A stretch of 64,000 nucleotides of DNA, taken from Mucilaginibacter sp. JRF (GTDB lineage: Bacteria > Bacteroidota > Bacteroidia > Sphingobacteriales > Sphingobacteriaceae). The stretch covers positions 1,116,001-1,180,000 of the forward strand of contig NZ_JADFBY010000001.1 of NCBI RefSeq assembly GCF_015223065.1, in the 5' to 3' direction. The translations under genes and the position numbers were made by a program. Below are positions 8,092 through 16,179 of this stretch, one piece after another. The notes under the pieces are model-generated. The model saw only the letters and a list, made by a program, of their open reading frames with translations. It did not search any database and was not told the DNA's origin. The stretch's first letter is position 1. Each line of letters opens with the position of its first letter.

Positions 8092-8126
8092 CTAAACAAA
8101 AAATGCCGGTGGTTAGCCGGCATTTT
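8092..8126 (-). terminator. Intrinsic terminator downstream of icd
   Basis: AATGCCGG (8102-8109) pairs with CCGGCATT (8117-8124) around a 7-nt loop. On the minus strand a T-run follows. It separates icd from the metB-like gene. Confidence 0.85.
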
Positions 8127-8143
8127 CTTATATGATATTTAAA

Positions 8144-9601
8144 TTACTGTCCTTGTGCTAATGAGTAACCCGGTTTGCCGTCAAACACACTCAACATCTC
8201 TGTTGAACAAACTTTAATGCTGTCAGATAATTCGGCAGCAATGGCAAATACATCACGAGCTGTTAATGTAGTACCATCAGTTTTTTCGTAACGGATACGC
8301 GATTGGTTAACCAACTCAGTAAATATTGAACCCGTAGGCCAAACCTGTGTACCACGATTTGATATCATTACCAATTTGAATTTATCATTCAATTTTGATT
8401 TGGCTATCTCAGCTATCTCGGCTGGCTGTAAAGCAGTTTCAACAAATACGTCAACACCTTGAATTTCCTTGGTGATGTTTGGCGCGGTATCGGTTATCTT
8501 ATTTTTCTCGGGGCGACTAACCGGTTTACGGGTTTCAAAATTAGGTTGAGCTACTACGCTACCGTTTGCAGGTACCTGACCTAAGTTAGCTATAATGGCA
8601 TCAGCAAAACCTTGTGTATTTACTGATTGTGTTGAGCGGTCGCCAAAATCGCCGGTATGTACACCTTGCTCAAGCGTGTAAAGCAATGAGTTTTCAATAG
8701 TGGCAGCATGTTCGGTTAAACCCAGGAAACGCAGCATTGATATACCTGAAAGCAATAAGGCGGTAGGGTTAGCAATACCACGACCGGCAATATCAGGCGC
8801 GGTACCGTGTACAGCCTCGAAAATTGAAATGTTATCGCCAATGTTAGCTGATGGCGCAAAGCCTAAACCGCCTACCAAACCGGCACAAAGATCTGACACG
8901 ATATCGCCTTGCAGGTTGGTTAATACGATTGATTCAAATATTTCCGGACGGGATACCAGCTTCATACATAGATCGTCAACAATAATGTCTGACACTTCGA
9001 TCTCCGGGTAATCTTTAGCTATCTGATAAAATGTTTCAAGGAACATGCCGTCAGTAAGCTTCATGATGTTGGCTTTGTGGCCACAAGCCAGTTTTTTAAG
9101 GCCTTTACGTTTAGCCATTTCAAAGGCATAACGTATAACCTGTGCTGAACCCGGACGGGTGATTATACGACGACCAACAGCAACATCATTGGTAAGCATA
9201 TGCTCGATACCGCCATAGGTATCCTCAATATTTTCGCGGATGATGGTGATATTAATATTCATACCTGCTTTTGAGAAAACGGTATCAACACCATTCAACG
9301 TACGGAAATCGCGTTGATTAGCATAAGTGTTCCATACTTTACGGGCGGTAACATTTATACTTTTAACACCTTTGCCTTTTGGGGTTTCCATGGGGCCTTT
9401 AAATAAAATACCCAGGTTTTCAATAGTAGCTTTAGCCTGCTCGGTCATGCCGGTTGAGTGTCCTGCATCAAAATATGATTTGCCCATTTCAACAAATTCA
9501 TATTCTAACTGAACATTTGCCGCGTTAAAAATTTTTAATACGGCGTCCATTATCTCCGGACCGATACCGTCACCATTGGCTACTGCTATTTTTGTATTCA
9601 T
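8144..9601 (-). CDS. icd: Isocitrate dehydrogenase, long (485-residue) form
   Basis: TCA-cycle enzyme converting isocitrate to 2-oxoglutarate. Motifs of the beta-decarboxylating dehydrogenase family are clear: ANGDGIGPEI, the substrate-loop KSINVTARKVWNTYANQRDF, RENIEDTYGGIEH, IVDDLCMKLVSRPE, LQGDIVSDLCAGLVGGLGFA and FEAVHGTAPDIAGRGIANP. The catalytic domain ends near residue 345. A further 110 or so residues form a C-terminal domain, as in the long type related to Thermus and Rickettsia enzymes. NAD versus NADP preference cannot be decided by eye. An inverted repeat TTAATTG-3-CAATTAA (9618-9634) lies 17 bases before the start. Confidence 0.93.
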   Translation of the reverse strand: MNTKIAVANGDGIGPEIMDAVLKIFNAANVQLEYEFVEMGKSYFDAGHSTGMTEQAKATIENLGILFKGPMETPKGKGVKSINVTARKVWNTYANQRDFRTLNGVDTVFSKAGMNINITIIRENIEDTYGGIEHMLTNDVAVGRRIITRPGSAQVIRYAFEMAKRKGLKKLACGHKANIMKLTDGMFLETFYQIAKDYPEIEVSDIIVDDLCMKLVSRPEIFESIVLTNLQGDIVSDLCAGLVGGLGFAPSANIGDNISIFEAVHGTAPDIAGRGIANPTALLLSGISMLRFLGLTEHAATIENSLLYTLEQGVHTGDFGDRSTQSVNTQGFADAIIANLGQVPANGSVVAQPNFETRKPVSRPEKNKITDTAPNITKEIQGVDVFVETALQPAEIAEIAKSKLNDKFKLVMISNRGTQVWPTGSIFTELVNQSRIRYEKTDGTTLTARDVFAIAAELSDSIKVCSTEMLSVFDGKPGYSLAQGQ

Positions 9602-9617
9602 TGACTATTTATTTTGT

Positions 9618-9634
9618 TTAATTGAAACAATTAA
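9618..9634. promoter_or_regulatory. Short inverted repeat upstream of icd
   Basis: TTAATTG (9618-9624) and CAATTAA (9628-9634) flank AAA. The 3-nt spacer is short for an RNA hairpin and fits a dimeric repressor site, but no regulator is identified. Confidence 0.35.
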
Positions 9635-9778
9635 GGTTGGAAAATTGCTGCAAATATAGGCTTTTTAAGCCTCGGATTGAAGGCCGAACGGTCAAATTAG
9701 TATAAGGTTTTGATAAGAAAATGTTAAGAAAGTATCAGATAATGATATGTTTGGCCTGTAAATCCAAATATTTTAGTG

Positions 9779-9807
9779 TTGTAACAAATATGTTCCAATT
9801 GTTACAA
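9779..9807. promoter_or_regulatory. Inverted repeat in the icd-purK divergent region
   Basis: TTGTAACA (9779-9786) and TGTTACAA (9800-9807) are perfect inverted copies with 13 nt between them. A second pair, GTTCCA (9792-9797) and TGGAAC (9814-9819), interlocks with it, so two mutually exclusive stems are possible. This may be an operator for purK-purE or icd. Confidence 0.4.
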
Positions 9808-9854
9808 TAAGAATGGAACCGCAATATATAAAACAGATGCCTAATAGCTAAACT

Positions 9855-9876
9855 AAAATGCTTTAATTTGCATTTT
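9855..9876 (+). promoter_or_regulatory. Inverted repeat just before the purK start codon
   Basis: AAAATGC (9855-9861) and GCATTTT (9870-9876) flank the 8-nt loop TTTAATTT. The repeat ends four bases before the ATG at 9881, so the ribosome-binding region would be inside or next to the stem. Confidence 0.45.
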
Positions 9877-9880
9877 GATA

Positions 9881-11020
9881 ATGAAAGCATTTTACGGCGA
9901 TTTAAAATTAGGAATATTAGGCGGCGGCCAGCTTGGGCGCATGCTTATACAACAAGCTATAAACTACAATGTTACGGTTAAGGTACTCGACCCAGACCGT
10001 GAGGCGCCATGCCGCAAGCTTTGTGAAGAATTTACGGTAGGTTCGCTAAGCGACTACGCTACCGTTTATAATTTTGGTAAAAAGGTTGACCTTTTAACCA
10101 TCGAAATTGAAAAGGTGAACGTTGATGCCCTTGAGCAACTGGAACGCGAAGGCGTACAGGTTTACCCGCAATCGCGTGTGATCAGGCTGATTCAGGATAA
10201 AGGATTGCAAAAACAGTTTTTTAAGGAGAACGACATTCCTACCGCGGAGTTCCAGATCATTTCTACGCCCGAACAATTAAAAAACAGCGTTATCCCATTC
10301 CCGTACATTCAAAAACTACGTAAGGATGGTTACGATGGCAAAGGCGTATATAAGGTAGTAAGTGAGGACGATCTGTCCGGTGCTTTTACTGAGCCAAGCC
10401 TTGTAGAACGTTGGGTTGACTTTGAAAAGGAAATAGCTGTTATAGTTGCCCGTAACGAAAGCGGCGAGATCAAAACCTTCCCGATGGTGGAGATGGAATT
10501 TAATCCGCAAGCTAACCTGGTGGAGTTTTTAATAGCCCCATCTACCCTACCATTTGAGGTACAACAGGAAGCCGAAAAGATAGCTAAAAAGATAGCCGAC
10601 GATCTGAAAATAGTCGGTTTATTAGCGGTAGAAATGTTTTTAGATAAGAATGGTAAGATACTGGTTAACGAGCTCGCTCCGCGCCCTCATAACAGCGGGC
10701 ATCAAAGTATTGAGGGTAATACCGTATCGCAGTTTGAGCAGCATTTGCGCGCCATCTTCAATCAGCCCCTTGGCGATACTGCTTGTTTGAATAATGCCAT
10801 CATGATCAACGTATTAGGCGAAGCTGGCCACGAAGGTCCGGCAGTTTATCAAGGTATCGAAAAGGTACTGAAATGCCCCGGAGTATACATCCACCTTTAT
10901 GGCAAGGCATTAACAAAACCATTTCGCAAAATGGGGCACGTTACTATTGTTGACGCTGACCGTGAGAAAGCGATAGAGAAAGCACGATACGTGCAGAAAA
11001 CGCTTAAAGTAGTTAGTTGA
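9881..11020 (+). CDS. purK: N5-carboxyaminoimidazole ribonucleotide synthase PurK
   Basis: This purine-biosynthesis enzyme of the ATP-grasp family carboxylates AIR with bicarbonate and ATP. It shows the N-terminal nucleotide-fold motif LGILGGGQLGRMLIQQA, then IQKLRKDGYDGKGVYKV (ATP-grasp loop), the glutamate cluster around LLAVEMFLDKNGKILVNELAPRPHNSGH (metal and ATP ligands), and a C-terminal HLYGKALTKPFRKMGHVTIV. I use the ATG at 9881 (379 residues); a TTG two codons earlier is in frame but adds nothing conserved. purE follows after a 98-base gap, so the pair forms the two-step CAIR route. Confidence 0.95.
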   Translation: MKAFYGDLKLGILGGGQLGRMLIQQAINYNVTVKVLDPDREAPCRKLCEEFTVGSLSDYATVYNFGKKVDLLTIEIEKVNVDALEQLEREGVQVYPQSRVIRLIQDKGLQKQFFKENDIPTAEFQIISTPEQLKNSVIPFPYIQKLRKDGYDGKGVYKVVSEDDLSGAFTEPSLVERWVDFEKEIAVIVARNESGEIKTFPMVEMEFNPQANLVEFLIAPSTLPFEVQQEAEKIAKKIADDLKIVGLLAVEMFLDKNGKILVNELAPRPHNSGHQSIEGNTVSQFEQHLRAIFNQPLGDTACLNNAIMINVLGEAGHEGPAVYQGIEKVLKCPGVYIHLYGKALTKPFRKMGHVTIVDADREKAIEKARYVQKTLKVVS

Positions 11021-11026
11021 TTTGTT

Positions 11027-11113
11027 TAGTCCATGGATGATAGTCGATAGTCCATAAACGTAATATTAATAACTTAAACAAAGCTATGGACCATCGACTA
11101 TGGACCATCGACC
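11027..11113. repeat. Inverted-repeat element between purK and purE
   Basis: The left arm (about 11030-11058) contains AGTCCATGGATGATAGTCGA then TAGTCCAT. The right arm (about 11084-11113) contains ATGGACCATCGACTATGGAC then CATCGAC. The arms are imperfect inverted copies, each itself made of GGACTATCGACT-like units. The right arm ends six bases before the purE ATG and, if translated, would add MDHRLWTID to PurE. Such units are common between genes in this bacterial group. Confidence 0.7.
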
Positions 11114-11118
11114 CAAAA

Positions 11119-11610
11119 ATGAATCCCCAAATAGCAATAATAATGGGCAGCAAATCAGATCTTGTAGTGATGCAGGATGCTGCCGACGTTTTAAAGGAAT
11201 TAGGTGTAGCTTACGAGATCACCGTTGTATCGGCGCACCGCACACCCGACCGTATGTTCAGCTATGCTAAAGAAGCAGCCGGCCGTGGTATCAAAGTAAT
11301 TATTGCCGGTGCAGGTGGTGCCGCGCATTTGCCGGGTATGGTAGCCTCGTTAACGCATTTGCCGGTAATTGGTGTTCCGGTAAAATCAAGTAACTCTATT
11401 GATGGATGGGATTCTATCCTGTCTATCCTGCAAATGCCGAATGGTATACCTGTAGCTACTGTAGCGCTTAATGCAGCCAAAAACGCAGGCTTATTAGCCG
11501 CCCAGATCATCGGTACAGCAAACGAAACTGTGACTAACAATCTGATAGCTTACAAACAGGAATTAGCTAAAAAAGTAGAAGAATCAGCAAGGGAGATGGA
11601 GGGGAATTAA
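11119..11610 (+). CDS. purE: N5-CAIR mutase PurE
   Basis: PurE moves the carboxylate of N5-CAIR to C4 of the imidazole ring. The family signature is complete: IIMGSKSDLVVMQDAADVL, VVSAHRTPDRMFSYA (catalytic His in SAHRTP), IIAGAGGAAHLPGMVAS and LPVIGVPVKSSNSIDGWDSI. I use the ATG at 11119 (MNPQIAIIMG), giving 163 residues, the normal length. The 11 extra residues available upstream are coded by the inverted repeat and look spurious. It sits downstream of purK. Confidence 0.95.
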   Translation: MNPQIAIIMGSKSDLVVMQDAADVLKELGVAYEITVVSAHRTPDRMFSYAKEAAGRGIKVIIAGAGGAAHLPGMVASLTHLPVIGVPVKSSNSIDGWDSILSILQMPNGIPVATVALNAAKNAGLLAAQIIGTANETVTNNLIAYKQELAKKVEESAREMEGN

Positions 11611-11680
11611 CCCCTTCTGAATCTTCCCCGAGAGGGAAGACTTCTTAAAGCCCTCCCCTCTTGGGGAGGGTTGGGTGGGG
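11605..11680. repeat. G/C-block palindromic repeat between purE and yqgE
   Basis: Blocks CCCCTTCTGAATCTTCCCCG, AGAGGGAAGACTTCTTAAAG and CCCTCCCCTCTTGGGGAGGG form an imperfect palindrome that fills the space between two convergent genes. It also reaches into the last codons of purE. It belongs to the same loose family as 6775-6860 and probably doubles as a bidirectional terminator. Confidence 0.7.
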
Positions 11681-12244
11681 TCAATTCAACGACGGATTTT
11701 CCGGAAAATTAGCGATATGCGCGTATCGGCTCCCCAGGCTGATCACTACCTCTCGCCATAAATTTTGTTCGCTGTTTGCAAATATCAGGTCGGCGTTTAG
11801 GCGGTTGGCTACTATCCACGTATCTTCTTTCAGTTCATCATCCAATTGTCCCTGCGTCCATCCCGAATAGCCTGCAAAGAATTTTATCTCGCTCTCATCT
11901 AACTGATAACCGTTTATCAGTTGTTTCACTTCCTCAAAATCACCACCCCAAAACATATTATCCCATATCTCGATACCGCCTGATATTTTTTGCGGACAAC
12001 GATGTATAAAATGCAGCGTATTTTTAGCCACTGGGCCTCCCTCGTAAACCGGCAGATCGGAGTATGATACTTCGGGTAATATATCGCCAAGCAACATATC
12101 GGTTTGGTGATTAAGTACAAAGCCTACAGCTCCCTCCTCTGAATACTCAGTGAGCAGTATTACCGAACGTTTAAAGTTCGGGTCCATCATAAAGGGCTCG
12201 GATATTAGTAATCGCCCTGCCGCTGCTGATATCGTATTAAGCAT
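11681..12244 (-). CDS. yqgE: YqgE/AlgH family protein
   Basis: The 187-residue protein has the family pattern LLISEPFMMDPNFKRSVILLTEYSEEGAVGFVLNHQ, PVYEGGPVAKNTLHFIH, WGGDFEEVKQLI and FFAGYSGWTQGQLDDELKEDTWIV. YqgE/AlgH members are widespread cytoplasmic proteins of uncertain role, often linked to regulation. It is convergent with purE across a palindromic repeat, and its last codons lie next to that repeat. Confidence 0.93.
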   Translation of the reverse strand: MLNTISAAAGRLLISEPFMMDPNFKRSVILLTEYSEEGAVGFVLNHQTDMLLGDILPEVSYSDLPVYEGGPVAKNTLHFIHRCPQKISGGIEIWDNMFWGGDFEEVKQLINGYQLDESEIKFFAGYSGWTQGQLDDELKEDTWIVANRLNADLIFANSEQNLWREVVISLGSRYAHIANFPENPSLN

Positions 12245-12339
12245 AAGGTTTACATTTACTTAACTGTTTAACAATAATCGGAAATTTATGTTCGCACACT
12301 AAATTACACTATAACAATATGTACGGTATAATTAATTTG

Positions 12340-12347
12340 TAAGTTTG
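12340..12347 (+). promoter_or_regulatory. Bacteroidota -7 box of pdxH-nuoCD
   Basis: TAAGTTTG matches TAnnTTTG exactly. The ATG begins five bases after it, so transcription would start at or next to the start codon, implying a leaderless or nearly leaderless message. No clear -33 TTG is seen. Confidence 0.5.
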
Positions 12348-12352
12348 CATTG

Positions 12353-13000
12353 ATGGATAACGAAAGGATACAAAATTTACGTCAGGAATATAGTGCTGCC
12401 ACTTTAAACGAAGATAGCACTAATGATGACCCGATAAAACAGTTCGACAAATGGTTTAATGAAGCCCTTGCTGCCGAAATGTACGAGCCCAATGCCATGA
12501 CCCTGGCAACCGCCACAAGTGATGGACGACCATCGGCACGCATAGTTTTATTAAAAGGCTATAATGTTGATGGTTTTAAGTTTTACACCAACTACCTGAG
12601 CCGTAAAGGTCGTGAAATGGCTAAAAATCCACTGGCTACGCTGGTGTTTTTTTGGGGACCGCTTGAACGACAAATTCGTATTGAGGGTACTATTGAAAAG
12701 TTGGGTAAGGGTGAATCTGAACAATATTTTCATTCACGCCCTAAAGCAAGCCAGATTGGCGCCGTAGCATCTCCGCAAAGCCAGGAAATTACAGGTCGTG
12801 AAATACTTGAAAGCAAAATGCAGCAATTAGAGGCTGAGTACGAAAGCAAAGAAGTGCCGAAACCATCGCACTGGGGTGGTTATGTGTTAAAGCCAACGCT
12901 GATCGAGTTTTGGCAGGGACGCCGCAGTCGTCTGCATGACCGCATCGTATATAAAAAGACCGATAAAAAAACGTGGAAAAAAGTACGTTTGGCACCATGA
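12353..13000 (+). CDS. pdxH: Pyridoxamine 5'-phosphate oxidase PdxH
   Basis: This FMN enzyme oxidises pyridoxamine or pyridoxine phosphate to pyridoxal phosphate. Signature segments are EPNAMTLATATSDGRPSARIVLLKGY, FKFYTNYLSRKGREMAKNP, LVFFWGPLERQIRIEGTIEKL, SRPKASQIGAVASPQS and the C-terminal VLKPTLIEFWQGRRSRLHDRI with RLAP at the end. I use the ATG at 12353 (215 residues). The stop codon overlaps the nuoC start in ATGA, so an NADH dehydrogenase subunit is translationally coupled to it, an unusual pairing. Confidence 0.95.
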   Translation: MDNERIQNLRQEYSAATLNEDSTNDDPIKQFDKWFNEALAAEMYEPNAMTLATATSDGRPSARIVLLKGYNVDGFKFYTNYLSRKGREMAKNPLATLVFFWGPLERQIRIEGTIEKLGKGESEQYFHSRPKASQIGAVASPQSQEITGREILESKMQQLEAEYESKEVPKPSHWGGYVLKPTLIEFWQGRRSRLHDRIVYKKTDKKTWKKVRLAP

Positions 13001-13494
13001 CGTTTGATGACATAAAGGAATTATTGGTAGCCAAATTTGGTGACGATGTTATTACCGGCGAAGAACGTTCAGGCATGCAACCAGCATTATTGATCGCTCC
13101 TGATAGCATAGTTGATGTTTGCCGTGAACTGCGCGATAATCCCAAAACCTACTTTGATTTTCTGTCGAACTTAAGTGGTGTTGATTATGGCGTGGATGCC
13201 GGTCGTTTTGGTGTGGTGTATCACCTGGCATCAATCCCCTATCGTTTGCAGCTTACCCTTAAGGTGAGTGTTGAGCACGATAGAAACAGCGAAGAACTAC
13301 CAACTTTCAAAACCGTATCTACCATATATCGCACAGCCGACTGGCACGAACGAGAAGCCTATGATATGCTGGGCATCTATTTTGAAGGCCACCCCGATCT
13401 GAGGAGGATACTATTGCCCGACGATTGGGAGGGTTACCCGCTAAGAAAGGATTATAAAACGGCTGAGTATTATAAGGGGATAAAGATTGATTGA
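12997..13494 (+). CDS. nuoC: NADH-quinone oxidoreductase subunit C
   Basis: This is the 30-kDa-type peripheral subunit of complex I. The signature is clear: IYRTADWHEREAYDMLGIYFEGHPDLRRILLPDDWEGYPLRKDY. I use the ATG at 12997, which overlaps the pdxH stop by four bases (165 residues). The longer GTG reading at 12973 would overlap pdxH further without adding conserved sequence. nuoD follows after 61 bases that contain half of a G/C-block repeat. No other nuo genes lie in the window. Confidence 0.93.
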   Translation: MTFDDIKELLVAKFGDDVITGEERSGMQPALLIAPDSIVDVCRELRDNPKTYFDFLSNLSGVDYGVDAGRFGVVYHLASIPYRLQLTLKVSVEHDRNSEELPTFKTVSTIYRTADWHEREAYDMLGIYFEGHPDLRRILLPDDWEGYPLRKDYKTAEYYKGIKID

Positions 13495-13522
13495 TGCCCC
13501 TAACCCCTAAAGGGGAATAAGA
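13495..13522. repeat. Half copy of the G/C-block repeat between nuoC and nuoD
   Basis: GCCCCTAACCCCTAAAGGGG immediately follows the nuoC stop and matches the metB-end block at 6832-6860 almost exactly. Only one arm is present. Confidence 0.65.
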
Positions 13523-13555
13523 TTTTAAATATTATCAACTGATATAATTAGAACT

Positions 13556-14758
13556 TTGATCACAGTAAATTCTAAATACGAACAAGCACTTCAACGTTAC
13601 AACGAAAAAATAGCCGACGCTGCTACCGAGGATATGGTGCTGAACATGGGGCCGCAGCACCCGTCAACGCATGGCGTTTTGCGGTTGGAGTTGATAACTG
13701 ACGGCGAGATTGTTAAGGAGGTGATCCCCCATTTGGGTTATCTGCATCGTTGCTTTGAGAAACATGCGGAAAGCCTTACATATCAGCAAACTATACCGTT
13801 TACTGACCGTATGGACTACCTGGCATCCATGAACAACAGCCATGTTTGGGTGATGGGTGTTGAGCGCATGATGGGTATTGATAAGGATATACCTAAGCGT
13901 ATTGAATATATCAGGGTGCTGATGTGCGAACTTAACCGTATCGCCTCGCACCTGATAGCTATTGGTACTTACGGCATTGATATTGGTGCCTTCACTCCTT
14001 TTCTCTGGTGTTTCCGTGATCGTGAACATATTATGGGGTTGTTGGAATGGGCATCAGGCTCCCGGATGCTTTACAACTATATCTGGATAGGTGGTTTATT
14101 TTATGATCTGCCGGTTGGTTTTGAGGAACGCTGCAAGGAGTTTGTAGAGTACTTTAAGCCCAAGATGGTCGAGCTTAATCAATTGCTTACCGATAACCAA
14201 GTATTTATTGAACGCACCGCCAACGTAGGTGTATTGCCAATGGATGTGGCCATTAACTATGGTTGCTCGGGTCCTATGTTGCGTGGTTCAGGTTTAAAGT
14301 GGGATTTGCGCCGTATTGATAATTACTCCGCATATCCTGAACTTGATTTTGATATCCCGGTTGGCAAAGGCGAAATGGGTACACTTGGCGATTGCTGGGA
14401 CAGATACAAAGTACGTGTTGACGAAATAGCCGAATCAGTAAAAATTGTTGAGCAGTGCCTCGAACGCTTGCAAAAAGAACTAAAACGTACCCCTGATTTT
14501 GATCCGCGGGCTAAGCTTCCTCGTAAGATCACGCCTAAAGCTCAAGATTACTACATACGTGGCGAAGGGGCTAAAGGCGAACTCGGTTTTTATTTTATTG
14601 CTGATGGGAAATCAGAGATACCCTTCCGTGCCAAATCGCGCGGACCGAGCTTTAACAATTTGTCTGTACTACCCGAAATTTCCAAAGGCGTGATGATCGC
14701 CGACCTGATAGCCATTATTGGTTCTATCGACTTTGTGTTGGGTGAGGTTGACCGTTAG
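13556..14758 (+). CDS. nuoD: NADH-quinone oxidoreductase subunit D
   Basis: This is the 49-kDa-type subunit that forms the quinone pocket of complex I. Motifs are [81 protein letters not shown] and a typical ending in DR. A TTG at 13556 gives [19 protein letters not shown] and 400 residues. No ATG precedes the conserved [10 protein letters not shown] segment, and an in-frame TAA lies ten codons upstream, so the TTG start is the best choice. Downstream is the convergent xylA, so the usual nuoE-N genes do not follow. Confidence 0.94.
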   Translation: MITVNSKYEQALQRYNEKIADAATEDMVLNMGPQHPSTHGVLRLELITDGEIVKEVIPHLGYLHRCFEKHAESLTYQQTIPFTDRMDYLASMNNSHVWVMGVERMMGIDKDIPKRIEYIRVLMCELNRIASHLIAIGTYGIDIGAFTPFLWCFRDREHIMGLLEWASGSRMLYNYIWIGGLFYDLPVGFEERCKEFVEYFKPKMVELNQLLTDNQVFIERTANVGVLPMDVAINYGCSGPMLRGSGLKWDLRRIDNYSAYPELDFDIPVGKGEMGTLGDCWDRYKVRVDEIAESVKIVEQCLERLQKELKRTPDFDPRAKLPRKITPKAQDYYIRGEGAKGELGFYFIADGKSEIPFRAKSRGPSFNNLSVLPEISKGVMIADLIAIIGSIDFVLGEVDR

Positions 14759-14761
14759 ATG

Positions 14762-14797
14762 TAAAAAAGCCCTGTACAGATAAACTACACAGGGCCA
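14762..14797 (-). terminator. Intrinsic terminator of the xyl operon
   Basis: GCCCTGT (14769-14775) pairs with ACAGGGC (14789-14795). The six A residues before it become a T-run on the minus strand, so it serves xylA. The plus side has no T-run. Confidence 0.75.
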
Positions 14798-14820
14798 TTA
14801 TAACACACTCAAAAAACTCG

Positions 14821-16149
14821 TTATATGTAGCGGTTTATCAGGTTTTCCAGGTATTCCTGTTTTCCGCTGATCACCTGTGGCTCGCCGTTTTCGGCGGCGT
14901 AGTTCCTCAATTCTTCTAACGATAATTTGCCTTCTTCGTACTCTTTACCTTTACCGCTATCAAATGAGGCATAACGCTCCTCACGTATTTTTTTATAGTC
15001 TGATTTTTGCAGGATGTTGTCAGCTGTGATCAGTGCGCGGGCGAATATGTCCATACCGCCAACGTGTGCGTAGAACAGATCAGCCGGATCAGTTGAGTTA
15101 CGGCGTATCTTGGCATCAAAATTAATACCACCGCCCTGGAAACCACCTCCTTCAAGTATGATCAGCATGGCTTCGGTTAGTTCATTAATATCATTCGGGA
15201 ATTGATCGGTATCCCAACCATTCTGGTAATCACCGCGGTTAGCATCAATTGAACCTAATAAACCCGAATCAACAGCAACTTGCAATTCATGCTGGAATGT
15301 ATGGCCGGCTAAAGTAGCGTGGTTAACCTCAAGGTTTAGTTTGAAATCGTTTAACAGATCGTATTTCTGTAAAAAGCCTAATACTGTAGCCGCATCATAA
15401 TCATATTGGTGCTTGGTTGGCTCACATGGTTTTGGTTCGATAAAGAATGTACCTTTAAAGCCTTGTTTGCGGGCATAATCCTTAGCAGTATGTAAAAAGC
15501 GTGCGAAATGCTCCTGCTCACGTTTCATATCAGTGTTAAGCAAGGTCATGTAACCTTCACGCCCACCCCAAAAAACGTAATTCTCACCACCTAATGCAAT
15601 AGTAGCATCTAAAGCTGCCTTAACCTGTGCTGCACCATGAGCCAACACATGAAAATCAGGATTGGTTGAAGCGCCATTCATATAACGTTTATGGCTGAAC
15701 AGGTTAGCTGTACCCCAAAGTAATTTTACGCCACTTTCGGCTTGTTTTTGTTTGGCATAATCAACGAGTGCTTGTAAGCGACGATCATTCTCGTTCACAT
15801 CATTGGTATAGTCAACCACGTCAACATCATGAAAACAATAGTAAGGCAAGTTCATTTTAGTGATGAACTCAAATGCCGCATCCATTTTGTCTTTAGCGCG
15901 TTCAACAGCGTCAGCTTTTTCATCCCAGGGGAAAACATGCGTAGCACCACCAAACGGATCGCCACCGTTACCACAGAATGAATGCCAGTAAGCACAAGCG
16001 AAACGTAAATGCTCTTTCATAGTTTTGCCGGCCACAACGCGCTCAGCATCATACCACCTGAATGCTAATGGATTATCTGATTCAAGTCCCTCAAATTTTA
16101 CCTGGCCAATGCCTTTAAAAAACTCGGTATTACCTGTTACTATGCTCAT
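14821..16149 (-). CDS. xylA: Xylose isomerase XylA
   Basis: XylA converts D-xylose to D-xylulose in the cytoplasm. The 442-residue protein is the group II long type. Motifs are [12 protein letters not shown] (catalytic His), [38 protein letters not shown] (metal-binding Glu and Lys), [39 protein letters not shown] and [22 protein letters not shown]. It lies 30 bases downstream of xylB, so the two form an operon read away from the LacI-type regulator and its operator at 17741-17754. Confidence 0.97.
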   Translation of the reverse strand: MSIVTGNTEFFKGIGQVKFEGLESDNPLAFRWYDAERVVAGKTMKEHLRFACAYWHSFCGNGGDPFGGATHVFPWDEKADAVERAKDKMDAAFEFITKMNLPYYCFHDVDVVDYTNDVNENDRRLQALVDYAKQKQAESGVKLLWGTANLFSHKRYMNGASTNPDFHVLAHGAAQVKAALDATIALGGENYVFWGGREGYMTLLNTDMKREQEHFARFLHTAKDYARKQGFKGTFFIEPKPCEPTKHQYDYDAATVLGFLQKYDLLNDFKLNLEVNHATLAGHTFQHELQVAVDSGLLGSIDANRGDYQNGWDTDQFPNDINELTEAMLIILEGGGFQGGGINFDAKIRRNSTDPADLFYAHVGGMDIFARALITADNILQKSDYKKIREERYASFDSGKGKEYEEGKLSLEELRNYAAENGEPQVISGKQEYLENLINRYI

Positions 16150-16179
16150 AAATATTGTGTTTTATATTAGATTTTCTGT

